Notes under the pieces: generated by a model | What the model was told of the DNA's origin: nothing | Databases searched by the model: none | The model's input: only the letters and a program-made list of their open reading frames with translations | Program-made: the position numbers and the translations under genes | DNA from: Serratia rhizosphaerae | GTDB lineage: Bacteria; Pseudomonadota; Gammaproteobacteria; Enterobacterales; Enterobacteriaceae | DNA: 64,000 nt | Assembly: GCF_009817885.1 (NCBI RefSeq) | Contig: NZ_CP041764.1 | Span: forward strand, 2,108,001 to 2,172,000 | Direction: 5' to 3' | In this document: in pieces, positions 1-8,982 of the stretch | Position numbering within the stretch: position 1 is the first letter of the stretch | How the letters are laid out: the number at the start of each line of letters is the position of its first letter

Positions 1-261
1 CAGCCCCTGATGCAGGTACTCCACCGGTTTCTCCGCCGGCGTCGGTTTACCGCGCACCGTCAGGCGCGGGCCTTCCACCTCGATATCCAGCTCGCTTTGC
101 CTGAATCCGGCCAGCGCCAGGGAAATGCGATAATGGTTATCATCACTTTTTTCAATATTGTAGGGAGGGAATCCCTGAGGTTCCTGTCCACCCATTGAAC
201 TGGCTAATTTATCAAAACCGATCCATTGGCGAAGCAGCGGGGATAAGTCGTAGTTACGCAT
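1..261 (-). CDS. ibpB: Small heat-shock protein IbpB (partial, N-terminal part)
   Basis: The first 87 codons of a small heat-shock protein; the rest lies beyond the left edge. It starts with MRNYDLSPLLRQWIGFDKL and continues with FPPYNIEKSDDNHYRI and LALAGF, the opening of the alpha-crystallin domain of enterobacterial IbpB. IbpB works with IbpA as an ATP-independent holdase that coats aggregates so that ClpB and DnaK can resolve them in the cytoplasm. The start follows an AAGGAG ribosome binding site. The gene lies 103 bp downstream of ibpA on the same strand with no clear terminator between, so both are probably read from the sigma-32 promoter upstream of ibpA. Confidence 0.95.
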   Translation of the reverse strand, partial: MRNYDLSPLLRQWIGFDKLASSMGGQEPQGFPPYNIEKSDDNHYRISLALAGFRQSELDIEVEGPRLTVRGKPTPAEKPVEYLHQGL

Positions 262-364
262 AATAGTTACTCCTTCTATGAAGCGAGAGACACTTATAAC
301 GCCCCCTGTCGGCGGGCATCAGATATTTCCTCTGAAAATAATTAATCAGGGGAAATAATAATGA

Positions 365-775
365 TTATTTAATTTCGATACGGCGTGGCTTTAACGTTTC
401 CGGCACAATACGTTGCATGTCGATATACAACAAACCGTGTTCCAGTTTGGCGCCTTTAATGTGGATATGTTCGGCAAGCTGGAATTTACGCTCGAAGTTT
501 CTTTCAGCAATACCCTGATACAGATAGGTTTTTTCTGCCGCTTCGCCGCTGTGCGCGCCGCGCACCGTCAGCAGGTTATCGTGCGAGGTGATCTCCAGTT
601 CTTGCTCGGTAAAGCCGGCAACCGCAATGGCAATGCGATAATGATTCTCGTCAACCAGCTCAACATTATAGGGAGGGTAACCATTTCCCTGGCTCTGTCC
701 GGTTTCCAGCGCGTTAAATAAACGGTCGAAACCAATCGCGGAGCGGTAGAGCGGGGACAGATCGAAATTACGCAT
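365..775 (-). CDS. ibpA: Small heat-shock protein IbpA
   Basis: 136-residue small heat-shock protein, the same size class as E. coli IbpA (137). The N-terminus MRNFDLSPLYRSAIGFDRLF, the PPYNVE entry into the alpha-crystallin domain (about residues 35-125) and the short basic tail ending RRIEIK are typical. It binds unfolding proteins and inclusion-body aggregates in the cytoplasm together with IbpB. The ATG is preceded by AGGAGG, part of which can pair with an upstream CCUC, which fits the ROSE-type RNA thermometers known for ibpA. Transcription most likely starts at the sigma-32 promoter about 110 bp upstream. Confidence 0.97.
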   Translation of the reverse strand: MRNFDLSPLYRSAIGFDRLFNALETGQSQGNGYPPYNVELVDENHYRIAIAVAGFTEQELEITSHDNLLTVRGAHSGEAAEKTYLYQGIAERNFERKFQLAEHIHIKGAKLEHGLLYIDMQRIVPETLKPRRIEIK

Positions 776-881
776 AACATAGCCTCCTAAGGCGCTTTAG
801 CGAGGTTTAAAAAACAGGTCTTCCATCATGGACAGACGCAATGGCCGGAATTCCCTGACGGCGAATTCTTAATTTGGCCTT
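776..881 (-). promoter_or_regulatory. ibpA 5' leader, probable RNA thermometer
   Basis: This is the roughly 105-nt untranslated leader expected from the sigma-32 promoter. Next to the start codon the transcript reads CCUC, then a small CGCU-AA-AGCG hairpin, then the AGGAGG ribosome binding site, so CCUC can pair with GAGG and hide the site at low temperature. ROSE-type thermometers are established for ibpA leaders of enterobacteria. The fold here was judged by eye only. Confidence 0.5.
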
Positions 882-888
882 GTAGATT

Positions 889-916
889 AAATGGGGTTTG
901 CTTTTTCCCTTTCAAG
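889..916 (-). promoter_or_regulatory. Sigma-32 (heat-shock) promoter of ibpAB
   Basis: On the minus strand CTTGAAA (910-916) is followed after 13 bp by CCCCATTT (889-896). This matches the RpoH consensus CTTGAAA-N13-15-CCCATNT almost perfectly and lies about 105 bp upstream of the ibpA start codon. Confidence 0.85.
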
Positions 917-1077
917 CGCCCAAGATAAAAAAATGCCAATGAAGGCAGCGAAAGTTTTTTTATCACATACAATAAAGAGTGAGATAACCGCCACAGAGCG
1001 GCGTTTTGCTCCTTTAAAAGCATCTGCCGGATGTGATAAATCAGCAATTCAGGGGAACAGCACCCTTCAGGATGGAA

Positions 1078-1416
1078 ATGATGATGAAAAGATTGATGGC
1101 GACCAGTTGCCTGCTGTTGGCGACCAGCGGTTGCTCCAGCGTAATGAGCCACAGCGGCCCCGATATGGGCTACTATCCCGGCACGCGCGCCAGTATGAAC
1201 ATGTTGAAAGACAATGAGACCGGCTGGGCAATGAAGCCGCTGGTGGCGCTGGATCTGCCGTTCTCTGCGGTGATGGATACCGTGTTGCTGCCTTACGACT
1301 ACCTGCGTGCCGACAGCGACAAAACCGCCGACTCGCCAAGAGAGCGTATTCTGCGCAGCGAGCAGCAGAATCTGGCCTCTACCGGCAACCCGGGACAAGG
1401 CCCCGTCGCACACTGA
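1078..1416 (+). CDS. yidQ: YidQ family lipoprotein (DUF1375)
   Basis: Small lipoprotein of about 112 residues. The start at 1078 is preferred because an AGGA motif sits 6 nt upstream; in-frame ATGs also exist at 1072, 1081 and 1084. The N-terminus is a short signal peptide with a lipobox-like ATSGC (Cys19). After it come CSSVMSHSG, YYPGTRAS, LDLPFSAVMDT and LLPYDY, all diagnostic of YidQ/YceK-type proteins. The molecular role is unknown; an outer-membrane location is inferred from the lipobox with Ser-Ser at +2/+3. It is divergent from ibpA and convergent with yidR, as in E. coli. Confidence 0.85.
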   Translation: MMMKRLMATSCLLLATSGCSSVMSHSGPDMGYYPGTRASMNMLKDNETGWAMKPLVALDLPFSAVMDTVLLPYDYLRADSDKTADSPRERILRSEQQNLASTGNPGQGPVAH

Positions 1417-1451
1417 CGTGATACGGGTCGCACGCCGACCCGCCCTCTTTG

Positions 1452-2732
1452 CTAGACCTCGACGATAAATATCTGGCTAAAGCCCGCCACGTCCCGCATA
1501 AACGCCACCCGTTTGCCATCGGGGGAAAACACCACCGCATCGCCGCTGGGCGGCTGCTCGCTACGCGGCGTCAGGCGACGCAGCGCGCCGGTCGCCATAT
1601 TGCACAACATCACGCTGTTATCACAGACCAGCGCAATATGCCCGCCCTGCGGGTGCCAGCTAAACGCCGACTGCACCGCATGTTTGCCCTGCGTCACCTG
1701 CCGCGGCGCACCGCCGTTGGGGGAAACCGTCCACAGCTGCGCCACGCCGTTATCATCTTTCATCAAAAAAGCGATCTGACTGCCGTCCGGCGCGCTGCGC
1801 AGCCAGTGGCGCGGCGCTGTCGCCACGCCGGGGTTGCGTCGTGCGCCGGTAAAGGTCAGCCGCCGCTGTCGCACGCCGCGCGGCGGCGCCGGCAGGCGAG
1901 TTTCGCTGCCCTGCAGCGGCTCATCGCCGGCCTTTGCATAGTCGGCGTCGTTTTCCGGCAGATCGACGATAAACACCTCCGGCAGTTTCTCACCGTTTTC
2001 CGCCAGCGTGTCGCCGATAAACGCCAGCGCCCAGCGCTGCCGGCTGCCGTCCGGCTTTAGGTAGCCGTGATTACCGACCCAGCCCTCTTCATACGCCCGG
2101 TTAATCTCATCGCTTCCCGGACGCGGCTGCGGCGTGGTGCGGCTGACCAGCACGCAGAAGTGGCTGCCGTCATATTCGCGCGGATGCTGCTTCGGCGGAT
2201 TAACGCCGCGCAGCGGCAGCGCGACGCCGACGTTGCGCAGGTCCAGCGCCGGATCGCGCTCATGCATCACGTGATCGTTATAGGTAAAACTGAGCCGGCT
2301 GCCGTCGGGGCTGAACACATGAACATGGCTGCCGCCGCGCAGCGCGCCCGGCGTGTAGGGGGCGGTGATATCCAACGCGTCGAGCGTCACCGCCAGTTCG
2401 CGGTCCGGCTCGCTGACTATCACGCCGCGACGGTGATGAAAATCATAATGCCAGTGGCTGTCCGGGTGCTCCGGCCCGTGGATAAACGCATAGCGCGCCG
2501 GCGCGTCCGGGCTGACGGTCACCACGCCGACGTGCGCGCCGTGTTCGGCGCGGTACACCACCTGCACCTCGCCGCTAGCCACGTTGACCCGCTCGATGGT
2601 CAGCCCGGTGAACGATGCGCCACTCGGGCGCACGTCATACGCCAGCCACTGGCTGCACGGCGTCCAGACGTTGATATTGGTTAACTGATGGCCCCGTTGA
2701 TCGAACGTAAGCTGTGTGTCCCGTTGACTCAT
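1452..2732 (-). CDS. yidR: YidR, DUF3748 beta-propeller-like protein
   Basis: 426-residue cytoplasmic-looking protein with repeated blade motifs such as SPDGSRLSF, SPNGGAPRQVTQGKHA, FSWHPQGGHIAL and FSPDGKRVAFMRD. These resemble TolB/WD40-type beta-propellers and oligogalacturonate-lyase folds. Length and neighbours (yidQ, dgo operon) match E. coli YidR. Its function is not established. The start at 2732 is chosen because it follows a GGGGAG ribosome binding site; an upstream in-frame start at 2750 would add six residues without homologous character. The gene lies 46 bp downstream of dgoT on the same strand, so read-through from the dgo operon is possible. Confidence 0.85.
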   Translation of the reverse strand: MSQRDTQLTFDQRGHQLTNINVWTPCSQWLAYDVRPSGASFTGLTIERVNVASGEVQVVYRAEHGAHVGVVTVSPDAPARYAFIHGPEHPDSHWHYDFHHRRGVIVSEPDRELAVTLDALDITAPYTPGALRGGSHVHVFSPDGSRLSFTYNDHVMHERDPALDLRNVGVALPLRGVNPPKQHPREYDGSHFCVLVSRTTPQPRPGSDEINRAYEEGWVGNHGYLKPDGSRQRWALAFIGDTLAENGEKLPEVFIVDLPENDADYAKAGDEPLQGSETRLPAPPRGVRQRRLTFTGARRNPGVATAPRHWLRSAPDGSQIAFLMKDDNGVAQLWTVSPNGGAPRQVTQGKHAVQSAFSWHPQGGHIALVCDNSVMLCNMATGALRRLTPRSEQPPSGDAVVFSPDGKRVAFMRDVAGFSQIFIVEV

Positions 2733-2778
2733 GGCGGCTCCCCTGCGCATGCTGGCATTGAGCCGCCAGTTTAGCGGA

Positions 2779-4071
2779 TTACCCCACCCGTTTCACATCG
2801 CCCACCAGCAACAAATAGGACAATGCGCCAATCAGCGCCACGGCGGAAATATAAATCAGCGACGGGGCGAAGCCGTAGTCCTGCGCCAGATAGCCGACTA
2901 CCAGCGGTACGGTAATTCCGCCTAATCCGCCAACAAAGTTAAACAAACCGCCGGTCAGGCCAATCAGGCGCACCGGCGCTAACGATGACACCAGCGACCA
3001 GGTTATCGAGGCAAAACCATTACCAAAGAACGCCAGCGCCATCAGCACCATAATCCAGAACGGATCGTCGGTGTAGTTCGCGCCCATGATGCAGGTAGAG
3101 AGCAGCAGCCCACAGATGATCGGCGTTTTACGTGCAAAACCTATCGATTTCCCGCTACGCAGCAAGCGATCGGCGACAAATCCTGACAGTAGTACGCCGA
3201 AAAATGCCGCCAAAAATGGTACGGTGGTCATAAAGCCGGCGGTCAGCGCAGCAATGTGTTTTTCTTGCGTCAGGTAGTTAGGGAACCAGGTGAGGAAAAA
3301 CCACAGGGTCGAGGTAATGGCAAACTGGCCGATGTATACCCCCAGCAGCTTGCGGTGGAACACCAACTTCCAGTCCGCCGCTGTCAGGGCGACACGCGCC
3401 TTTTTCTCTTCGGGAACATCGCCGTCCACCATGCCGCCGCCGGCCTGGATATACGCCAGCTCCGCTTCATTCACGCCTTTGCTTTTCCGCGGCGACTGAT
3501 ACGCGAAGTGCCAAATCAGCGCCCAGACGATGCCGACGCCTCCGGTGATAATAAACACCCAGTGCCAGCTCAGCAGCTCCTGCACCCAAATCAACAGCGG
3601 CGTTAAAAACGCCAGACCGACAAACTGGCCGGAAGTATAAAAACCGACGGCCGATGCACGTTCCTGTTCCGGGAACCAGCTGGTCACAATACGGTTGTTC
3701 GTCGGAAATGCCGGCGCTTCAAACAGCCCGGTGACCGCCCGTAAGCCGATCAACGCGCTTAACCCGTTGGCGAACCCCTGCAGCAATGTCGCAATCGACC
3801 AGCCCATAATGGCGATAAAGTAGGTCAGTTTGGAACCTAAGCGATCGAGGAACCAGCCGCCGGGGATTTGGCACAGCGTGTACGTCCAGGCAAAGGCAGA
3901 AAAGATATAGCCCATCTGCGCCTTGCTGATGCCAAACTCCTGCTGAATATGCGCCGACGCCACCGCTAAATTGGCGCGATCGACATAACAAATCACCACG
4001 GTGACAAATATCATTAATAATGTCAGGTAGCGACGCTTGGTTTTTGGTGTTGCGGTTAATGTCATTTCCAT
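2779..4071 (-). CDS. dgoT: D-galactonate transporter DgoT (MFS)
   Basis: 430-residue major facilitator protein of the anion:cation symporter family, with 12 predicted membrane helices. Its sequence is near-collinear with E. coli DgoT (430 residues), including ICYVDRANLAVASAHIQ in helix 1, CQIPGGWFLDRLGSK in loop 2-3 and the C-terminal LLVGDVKRVG. It imports D-galactonate with protons across the inner membrane. As in E. coli it is the last gene of the dgo operon, but a second transporter gene lies between it and dgoD here, 74 bp upstream. Confidence 0.95.
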   Translation of the reverse strand: MEMTLTATPKTKRRYLTLLMIFVTVVICYVDRANLAVASAHIQQEFGISKAQMGYIFSAFAWTYTLCQIPGGWFLDRLGSKLTYFIAIMGWSIATLLQGFANGLSALIGLRAVTGLFEAPAFPTNNRIVTSWFPEQERASAVGFYTSGQFVGLAFLTPLLIWVQELLSWHWVFIITGGVGIVWALIWHFAYQSPRKSKGVNEAELAYIQAGGGMVDGDVPEEKKARVALTAADWKLVFHRKLLGVYIGQFAITSTLWFFLTWFPNYLTQEKHIAALTAGFMTTVPFLAAFFGVLLSGFVADRLLRSGKSIGFARKTPIICGLLLSTCIMGANYTDDPFWIMVLMALAFFGNGFASITWSLVSSLAPVRLIGLTGGLFNFVGGLGGITVPLVVGYLAQDYGFAPSLIYISAVALIGALSYLLLVGDVKRVG

Positions 4072-4145
4072 TATCGTATTCCGTTATTTTTCGGATTTTA
4101 ATAATGGCGAAATACGTTGTAGGGTACGATTTCGCCGGATAAATA

Positions 4146-5462
4146 CTAGTAACGAGAGGAAATACTGGTTTCTTTTTTAGCAACGGATGACATGTTTTTC
4201 CGGCCAATTTTCAAACCGATGGCACCACCAATAATTAATGTCAGAGCGACAATAATCAGAGCGCTATTATAGCTATCGGTCATATCCTTTATTCTTCCCA
4301 TCACCGGCGGGAAAATCAGGCCGGCAATATTCGCTACGGCATTAATCAACGCAATAGAGGCGGCGCCGGCAGCACCCACGACGGTTTCGGTGGTCACCGC
4401 CCAGAAAATAGGCGTAATGGCCCAGTTAAGGCCAACGGTCAATACCAGCAACACGTACGCCAGCAGCAGATTCTGGCTGTAGATCGCCAGCAACAGCAGC
4501 GCACCGGCGACCATCAGTGGCAAACCGAGATGCCAGGCGCGCTCCTTGGTCAGATCGGAATGGCGGCCATTCACATACATAAAAATACAGGCGAACAGAA
4601 ACGGGACGGCGGACAGCACACTGACCATAAAATTGCTCTGCTGCGCCGCCACGCCTTTCACGATCAGCGGGAGAAACAGGGTGATGCCAATGGTGCCGAA
4701 CGCCTGCAGCAGCCATAACAGGCTCAGCGCCCAGACGCGCCGGGTTTTCAACGCTGTGCGCCAGTCATGATGATGACCGATCGCCGTCTGCGCATTTTCA
4801 CTGGCCAGTTGCTCACTCAGCCAGCTACGCTGTGCCGTAGTTAGCCAACGCGCTTTTTCCGGCGCATCATCCAGATAGAAATACACCACGATCCCCAACA
4901 TAAACGCCGGGATGCCTTCCAACAGGAATAACCAACGCCAGCCTTCAATACCGAAAAAACCGTGCAGATTGAGAATAGAGCCGGAAAGGGGCAAACCGAT
5001 CACCGAAGCCAGCGCCGCGCCGATATAAAACAGGGACATAGCGCGTGCACGCTCGCTGCGCGGATACCAACAGGAGAGATAATAAATAATGCCGGGAGTA
5101 AAGCCGGCTTCGGCGACGCCCAGCAGGAAACGCATGATGTACAGCTGCATCGGCGTTTGCACCAGGCTCATGCCGGCCGCGATAACGCCCCAGGTGACCA
5201 TAATCCGCGCAATCCATAGTTTTGCGCCAACACGGGTCAGGATAACATTGCTCGGAACTTCAAATATAATATAGGAAATATAAAATATACCGGCGGCAAT
5301 ACCGTACATTTCGGCCGTCATGGCCAAATCGGCATTCATCTGTAACGCCGCCACCGAAATATTAGATCGATCGATATAAGCAATTAAATACAGAACCATA
5401 ATAAAAGGAATAATCCTGACATTCATTTTATTGATGGTTGAGGAGTACAGATCGTTATTCAT
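4146..5462 (-). CDS. MFS transporter of the anion:cation symporter family (extra sugar-acid permease in dgo operon)
   Basis: 438-residue, 12-helix transporter. The motifs LIAYIDRSNISVAALQ, FEVPSNVILTRVGAKLWIAR and LGVAEAGFTPGIIYYLSCWY belong to the ACS subfamily that includes tartrate, phthalate and hydroxyphenylacetate permeases. It is clearly distinct from DgoT. The start at ATG 5462 follows GGGGG with good spacing; a GTG lies one codon upstream. It lies in the dgo operon between dgoD and dgoT, so it probably carries galactonate or a related aldonate or uronate. The substrate cannot be read from the sequence. Confidence 0.85.
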   Translation of the reverse strand: MNNDLYSSTINKMNVRIIPFIMVLYLIAYIDRSNISVAALQMNADLAMTAEMYGIAAGIFYISYIIFEVPSNVILTRVGAKLWIARIMVTWGVIAAGMSLVQTPMQLYIMRFLLGVAEAGFTPGIIYYLSCWYPRSERARAMSLFYIGAALASVIGLPLSGSILNLHGFFGIEGWRWLFLLEGIPAFMLGIVVYFYLDDAPEKARWLTTAQRSWLSEQLASENAQTAIGHHHDWRTALKTRRVWALSLLWLLQAFGTIGITLFLPLIVKGVAAQQSNFMVSVLSAVPFLFACIFMYVNGRHSDLTKERAWHLGLPLMVAGALLLLAIYSQNLLLAYVLLVLTVGLNWAITPIFWAVTTETVVGAAGAASIALINAVANIAGLIFPPVMGRIKDMTDSYNSALIIVALTLIIGGAIGLKIGRKNMSSVAKKETSISSRY

Positions 5463-5580
5463 CACTTACCCCCGAGCTATCTATTTGCAGATGTGCACCC
5501 GGCCAGGAAAAACCCTCAGCCTGGCGCTGTTTAATATATATACTTCCCTATTAGGTTTGATTATTTTGACTAACGCACGC

Positions 5581-6729
5581 TTACCATTCAGCAACGGCAC
5601 CATCGGCATGGCGCCAGATCGGATTGCGCCAGTCGGCAGCCTGTTTGCTACGTTCAACCACCAGCTCTTCGTTAACCTCAACCCCTAACCCTGGTTTACA
5701 CGGCGGATAGAAATGGCCGTCGTCCATGGCGAAATCATCTTTGTTAAGCACGTAATCCAACAGTTCCGCCCCCTGGTTATAGTGAATCCCCATACTCTGT
5801 TCCTGGAACACCGCGTTGCGCGCCACAAAGTCAACGTGCAGGCAAGAAGCCAGCGCGATCGGCCCCAGAGGACAGTGCGGCGCTAACGATACGTCGTAAG
5901 ATTCCGCCATCGCCGCAATCTTAAAACATTCGGTGATGCCGCCCGCGTGTGAAAGATCCGGCTGCACGATCGCTAGGCCGCCATCAGCCAGAACGCGTTT
6001 AAAATCAAAGCGTGAATACATACGCTCCCCCGCGGCGATAGGAATATGGGTTTGCGCCGCCAGACGCGGGTAATATTCGGCCTGCTCCGCCAATACCGGC
6101 TCTTCAATAAACAGCGGACGGTAAGGCTCCAGCTCTTTAATTAAGACCTTCGCCATAGGCGCAGCGACACGGCCGTGAAAATCGAGGCCAAACTCAATCT
6201 TGTTGCCAAACGCTTCGCGAATCTGCGCCACCACCGCCACCGCGGCATCGATTTTGCGCGAGCTATCAATGATGCCCATCTCTTCGCAGCCGTTCAGCTT
6301 GAAAGTGTCGAAGCCAATCTGCGTCAGTTTTTCTATGCCGGCGATCACCTCTGCCGGCCGATCGCCACCGACCCAGCTATACGCTTTGATTTTATCGCGC
6401 ACCAACCCCCCTAAAAGCTGGTACACCGGCACCCCCAGCGCTTTGCCTTTGATATCCCACAATGCCTGGTCGATGCCGGCGATCGCGCTCATCAGCACCG
6501 GCCCGCCGCGATAAAAACCCCCGCGATACAGCGTTTGCCAAATATCATTGATGCGTGCCGGATCCTGCCCAACCACGTATTCGGACAGCTCATGCACTGC
6601 GGCTTCAACGCTGCGCGCCCGTCCTTCAATTACCGGCTCGCCCCAGCCGATAATGCCTTCATCGGTTTCTACTTTCAGGAACATCCAGCGCGGTGGCAGC
6701 CGATAGGTGGTCAGTTTGGTGATTTTCAT
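5581..6729 (-). CDS. dgoD: D-galactonate dehydratase DgoD
   Basis: 382-residue enolase-superfamily enzyme that dehydrates D-galactonate to 2-dehydro-3-deoxy-D-galactonate. The catalytic residues known for the E. coli enzyme are at the same positions: metal ligands D183, E209 and E235 and the acid/base pair H185 (GLDFHGR) and H285 (APHCPLG). The gene overlaps the end of dgoA by 4 bp (ATGA), indicating translational coupling. A 118-bp gap separates it from the transporter gene that follows. Confidence 0.97.
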   Translation of the reverse strand: MKITKLTTYRLPPRWMFLKVETDEGIIGWGEPVIEGRARSVEAAVHELSEYVVGQDPARINDIWQTLYRGGFYRGGPVLMSAIAGIDQALWDIKGKALGVPVYQLLGGLVRDKIKAYSWVGGDRPAEVIAGIEKLTQIGFDTFKLNGCEEMGIIDSSRKIDAAVAVVAQIREAFGNKIEFGLDFHGRVAAPMAKVLIKELEPYRPLFIEEPVLAEQAEYYPRLAAQTHIPIAAGERMYSRFDFKRVLADGGLAIVQPDLSHAGGITECFKIAAMAESYDVSLAPHCPLGPIALASCLHVDFVARNAVFQEQSMGIHYNQGAELLDYVLNKDDFAMDDGHFYPPCKPGLGVEVNEELVVERSKQAADWRNPIWRHADGAVAEW

Positions 6730-7343
6730 GATGTGGCTTCCTTATAGGCTTGGACAAAAGCAGCGGCCCGCTGCGCGGTACGTTCCGGCGACTGACCGGC
6801 GCGATATAAATCGCTGCCTAATCCTGCGCCAACGCAACCTGCGGCCAAATACTGGTGCACATTTTCCGGCGTGATGCCACCAACGGCGAAGACCGGCACC
6901 TGCGGCGGCAATACGGCCTTCAGCGCTTTGATATAAGACGGGCCGAACGACGTGGACGGGAAAATTTTCAACGCTTGCGCACCGGCATCCAGCGCGTTGA
7001 ATGCTTCGGTCGCCGTCGCACAGCCGGCGCACACCGTCATGCCCAGCGCAACCGCACGGCTGATAACCGCCGGCTGCGTATTGGGCGTCACCACCAGCCG
7101 GCTGCCCAGTGCCGCCAGGCGTTCTACCTGCTGCGTCTGCAATACCGTGCCGGCGCCAATCAACGCGCGATCGCCAAAACGCTGCGCCGCATCACCGATG
7201 CTCTCCTCCCACTCCGGCGAGTTCAGCGGGATTTCTATCGCATCAAAACCCGCTGCCAGCAGCGCCTCTATATGTTCACCTGCCTCCGGCCGCGTGATGC
7301 CGCGCAGAATAGCGATCAACGGCAATTTAGTATTCCAACTCAT
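6726..7343 (-). CDS. dgoA: 2-dehydro-3-deoxy-6-phosphogalactonate aldolase DgoA
   Basis: 205-residue KDPGal aldolase that cleaves 2-dehydro-3-deoxy-6-phosphogalactonate to pyruvate and glyceraldehyde 3-phosphate. The Schiff-base lysine is K126 in GAQALKIFPS and the general base is E37 in AIEIPL, both at the positions known for the E. coli enzyme. The gene overlaps dgoK by 17 bp and dgoD by 4 bp, so the three catabolic genes are one translationally coupled unit. Confidence 0.96.
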   Translation of the reverse strand: MSWNTKLPLIAILRGITRPEAGEHIEALLAAGFDAIEIPLNSPEWEESIGDAAQRFGDRALIGAGTVLQTQQVERLAALGSRLVVTPNTQPAVISRAVALGMTVCAGCATATEAFNALDAGAQALKIFPSTSFGPSYIKALKAVLPPQVPVFAVGGITPENVHQYLAAGCVGAGLGSDLYRAGQSPERTAQRAAAFVQAYKEATS

Positions 7344-8220
7344 TGACTATACTCCTGATGCCTAATTGAAAAACGTCATCGCCATCCAATACGCTGTGAG
7401 CCATGTCAGCCATGCTCAGCGCCCGGGCATAACGCGCCGTCAGTTTTGGGTTGCCGATTACCGTTAACGCATCCTGCGCCGGTAACGCAAATTCCTGCTG
7501 CATCTGCGCCACTTCATTGCCGATCAGCAGGCCGGACAGCCAGTCGCTGACCGCGCTCTTTTCCAACTTGCCAAGCAAATGGGCAGCGCGGGTTTCAAAC
7601 AGCCGACGGACGATATGCCGTTCGCTCAGCCCTATCGCCAACCCGCGTTCAAACGCCCGTTCATCACTCAGCTGTTCGCCCAGGCCGGCGCCAACCAGTG
7701 AATGAGCCAGCAGTAAATGGTGCAGTTCGCCGGTCATCACGGTGCGAAAATCCACCAGCGCATCCCCGTCCATCCGCACCCATTTGCTGTGAGTACCCGG
7801 CATGACGTACAGCGGCGACGGCCGCGCGGCATAGGCTCCGACCAGCTGTGTTTCCTCGCCGCGCATCACATTACAGTTATCTTCGTTAGCAACGCATATT
7901 CCCGGGATAATCCAGGCGTGATACGGCGCGGCTTGCTCTATCGTGGTCAACTGGGCGGCGATGCCGGTCAGGCGGGTCGGACAAGACAAATACGGCGCCT
8001 GAATCCAGCCGGCATTGCTGCCAATCATCCCCGCCATCACCACCGGCAGCGGCTCCGCCCAACGGGCCATCAGCTCGCCAAATACCTGCTGCGGCAAACG
8101 CTCGCCGAGGCGGGTGACTCCGGCTTCGGACTGCACGCTGTCGACGCATACGCCCCGTTCATAACGCCAGGCGCGCAAGTTGGTGGAACCCCAGTCAATC
8201 GCGATAAAGCTGTCACTCAT
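7327..8220 (-). CDS. dgoK: 2-dehydro-3-deoxygalactonokinase DgoK
   Basis: 297-residue sugar-acid kinase that phosphorylates 2-dehydro-3-deoxy-D-galactonate at C6. The N-terminus FIAIDWGSTNLRAWRYERG is the phosphate-1 loop of the ASKHA-type DgoK family, and MAGMIGSNAGW and MPGTHSKWV are family hallmarks. It overlaps dgoR by 4 bp at its start and dgoA by 17 bp at its end, placing it second in the dgoRKAD order seen in E. coli. Confidence 0.95.
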   Translation of the reverse strand: MSDSFIAIDWGSTNLRAWRYERGVCVDSVQSEAGVTRLGERLPQQVFGELMARWAEPLPVVMAGMIGSNAGWIQAPYLSCPTRLTGIAAQLTTIEQAAPYHAWIIPGICVANEDNCNVMRGEETQLVGAYAARPSPLYVMPGTHSKWVRMDGDALVDFRTVMTGELHHLLLAHSLVGAGLGEQLSDERAFERGLAIGLSERHIVRRLFETRAAHLLGKLEKSAVSDWLSGLLIGNEVAQMQQEFALPAQDALTVIGNPKLTARYARALSMADMAHSVLDGDDVFQLGIRSIVNELEY

Positions 8221-8912
8221 AGCATGTCCTTTAACCTTTTTGTCGAACTGGCGATCATCGTCAGCGCAGCGCGCTCTGCCGCATCCGCATCCTGATGACG
8301 TATCGCGTCATACAGATCCTGATGCTCACGCAGCGTGCGCGGCATATTGTCCTCATCCGGCATATAAGTACGCTCAAACACTGCGCGCTGCAGTGAACTT
8401 ATCGCCACACTGAGCTGTTGCAATACCGGGTTATGCACCGACGCCAACACCGCTTCGTGGTAGCGAATATCCGCCTCATTAAACAACTCGCGCTGCTGGT
8501 GATGGGCGAGCATGTCGTTCAATGCCGCCTCTATCACCGCCAACTCGCTGGACGTGGCACGCTCCGCCGCCCAGCGGGCGATGGTCGGCTCCACCAGGTT
8601 GCGTACCTCGCTCATTGCCGCAATCAGGCGCGGATCATAATCCTGCTCCAGCGCCCAGTTCAGGACATCGGTATCCAGGTAGTTCCACTGATTACGCAGG
8701 GTGACGAAGGCACCGCGGTATCGCTTCATCTCCACCAGCCGTTTGGCCATTAACGCCCGTAACACTTCGCGGATGATATTGCGCGAAGTAGCAAACTCTT
8801 CACACAGCTCCGCTTCTGACGGCAGCGCTGCACCAGGAACATACTTACCGCCGACGATCTGCCGGCCAATCTCAATAATGATGCGGTCAGTTTTACCGAT
8901 CTGCTGCTTCAT
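8217..8912 (-). CDS. dgoR: GntR/FadR-family repressor DgoR
   Basis: 231-residue repressor of D-galactonate catabolism. The N-terminal winged helix (about residues 5-75) contains GGKYVPGAALPSEAELCEEF and SRNIIREVLRALMAKRLVE. The FCD ligand-binding domain follows, with NLVEPTIARWAAERA and FNEADIRYHEAVLASVHNP. It is near-identical in layout to E. coli DgoR (229 residues), which is induced by galactonate. The start at 8912 follows GGGGAA; a longer frame to 8993 would add 27 residues absent from the family and would cover a candidate operator. Candidate operators lie just upstream, so autoregulation is expected. Confidence 0.95.
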   Translation of the reverse strand: MKQQIGKTDRIIIEIGRQIVGGKYVPGAALPSEAELCEEFATSRNIIREVLRALMAKRLVEMKRYRGAFVTLRNQWNYLDTDVLNWALEQDYDPRLIAAMSEVRNLVEPTIARWAAERATSSELAVIEAALNDMLAHHQQRELFNEADIRYHEAVLASVHNPVLQQLSVAISSLQRAVFERTYMPDEDNMPRTLREHQDLYDAIRHQDADAAERAALTMIASSTKRLKDML

Positions 8913-8982
8913 GGTTTCCCCACTGTGTTCACCTGCTGGACAGGCTTTAACTTTACTCCGCCAGCGTTGGTAATACCTGTGA

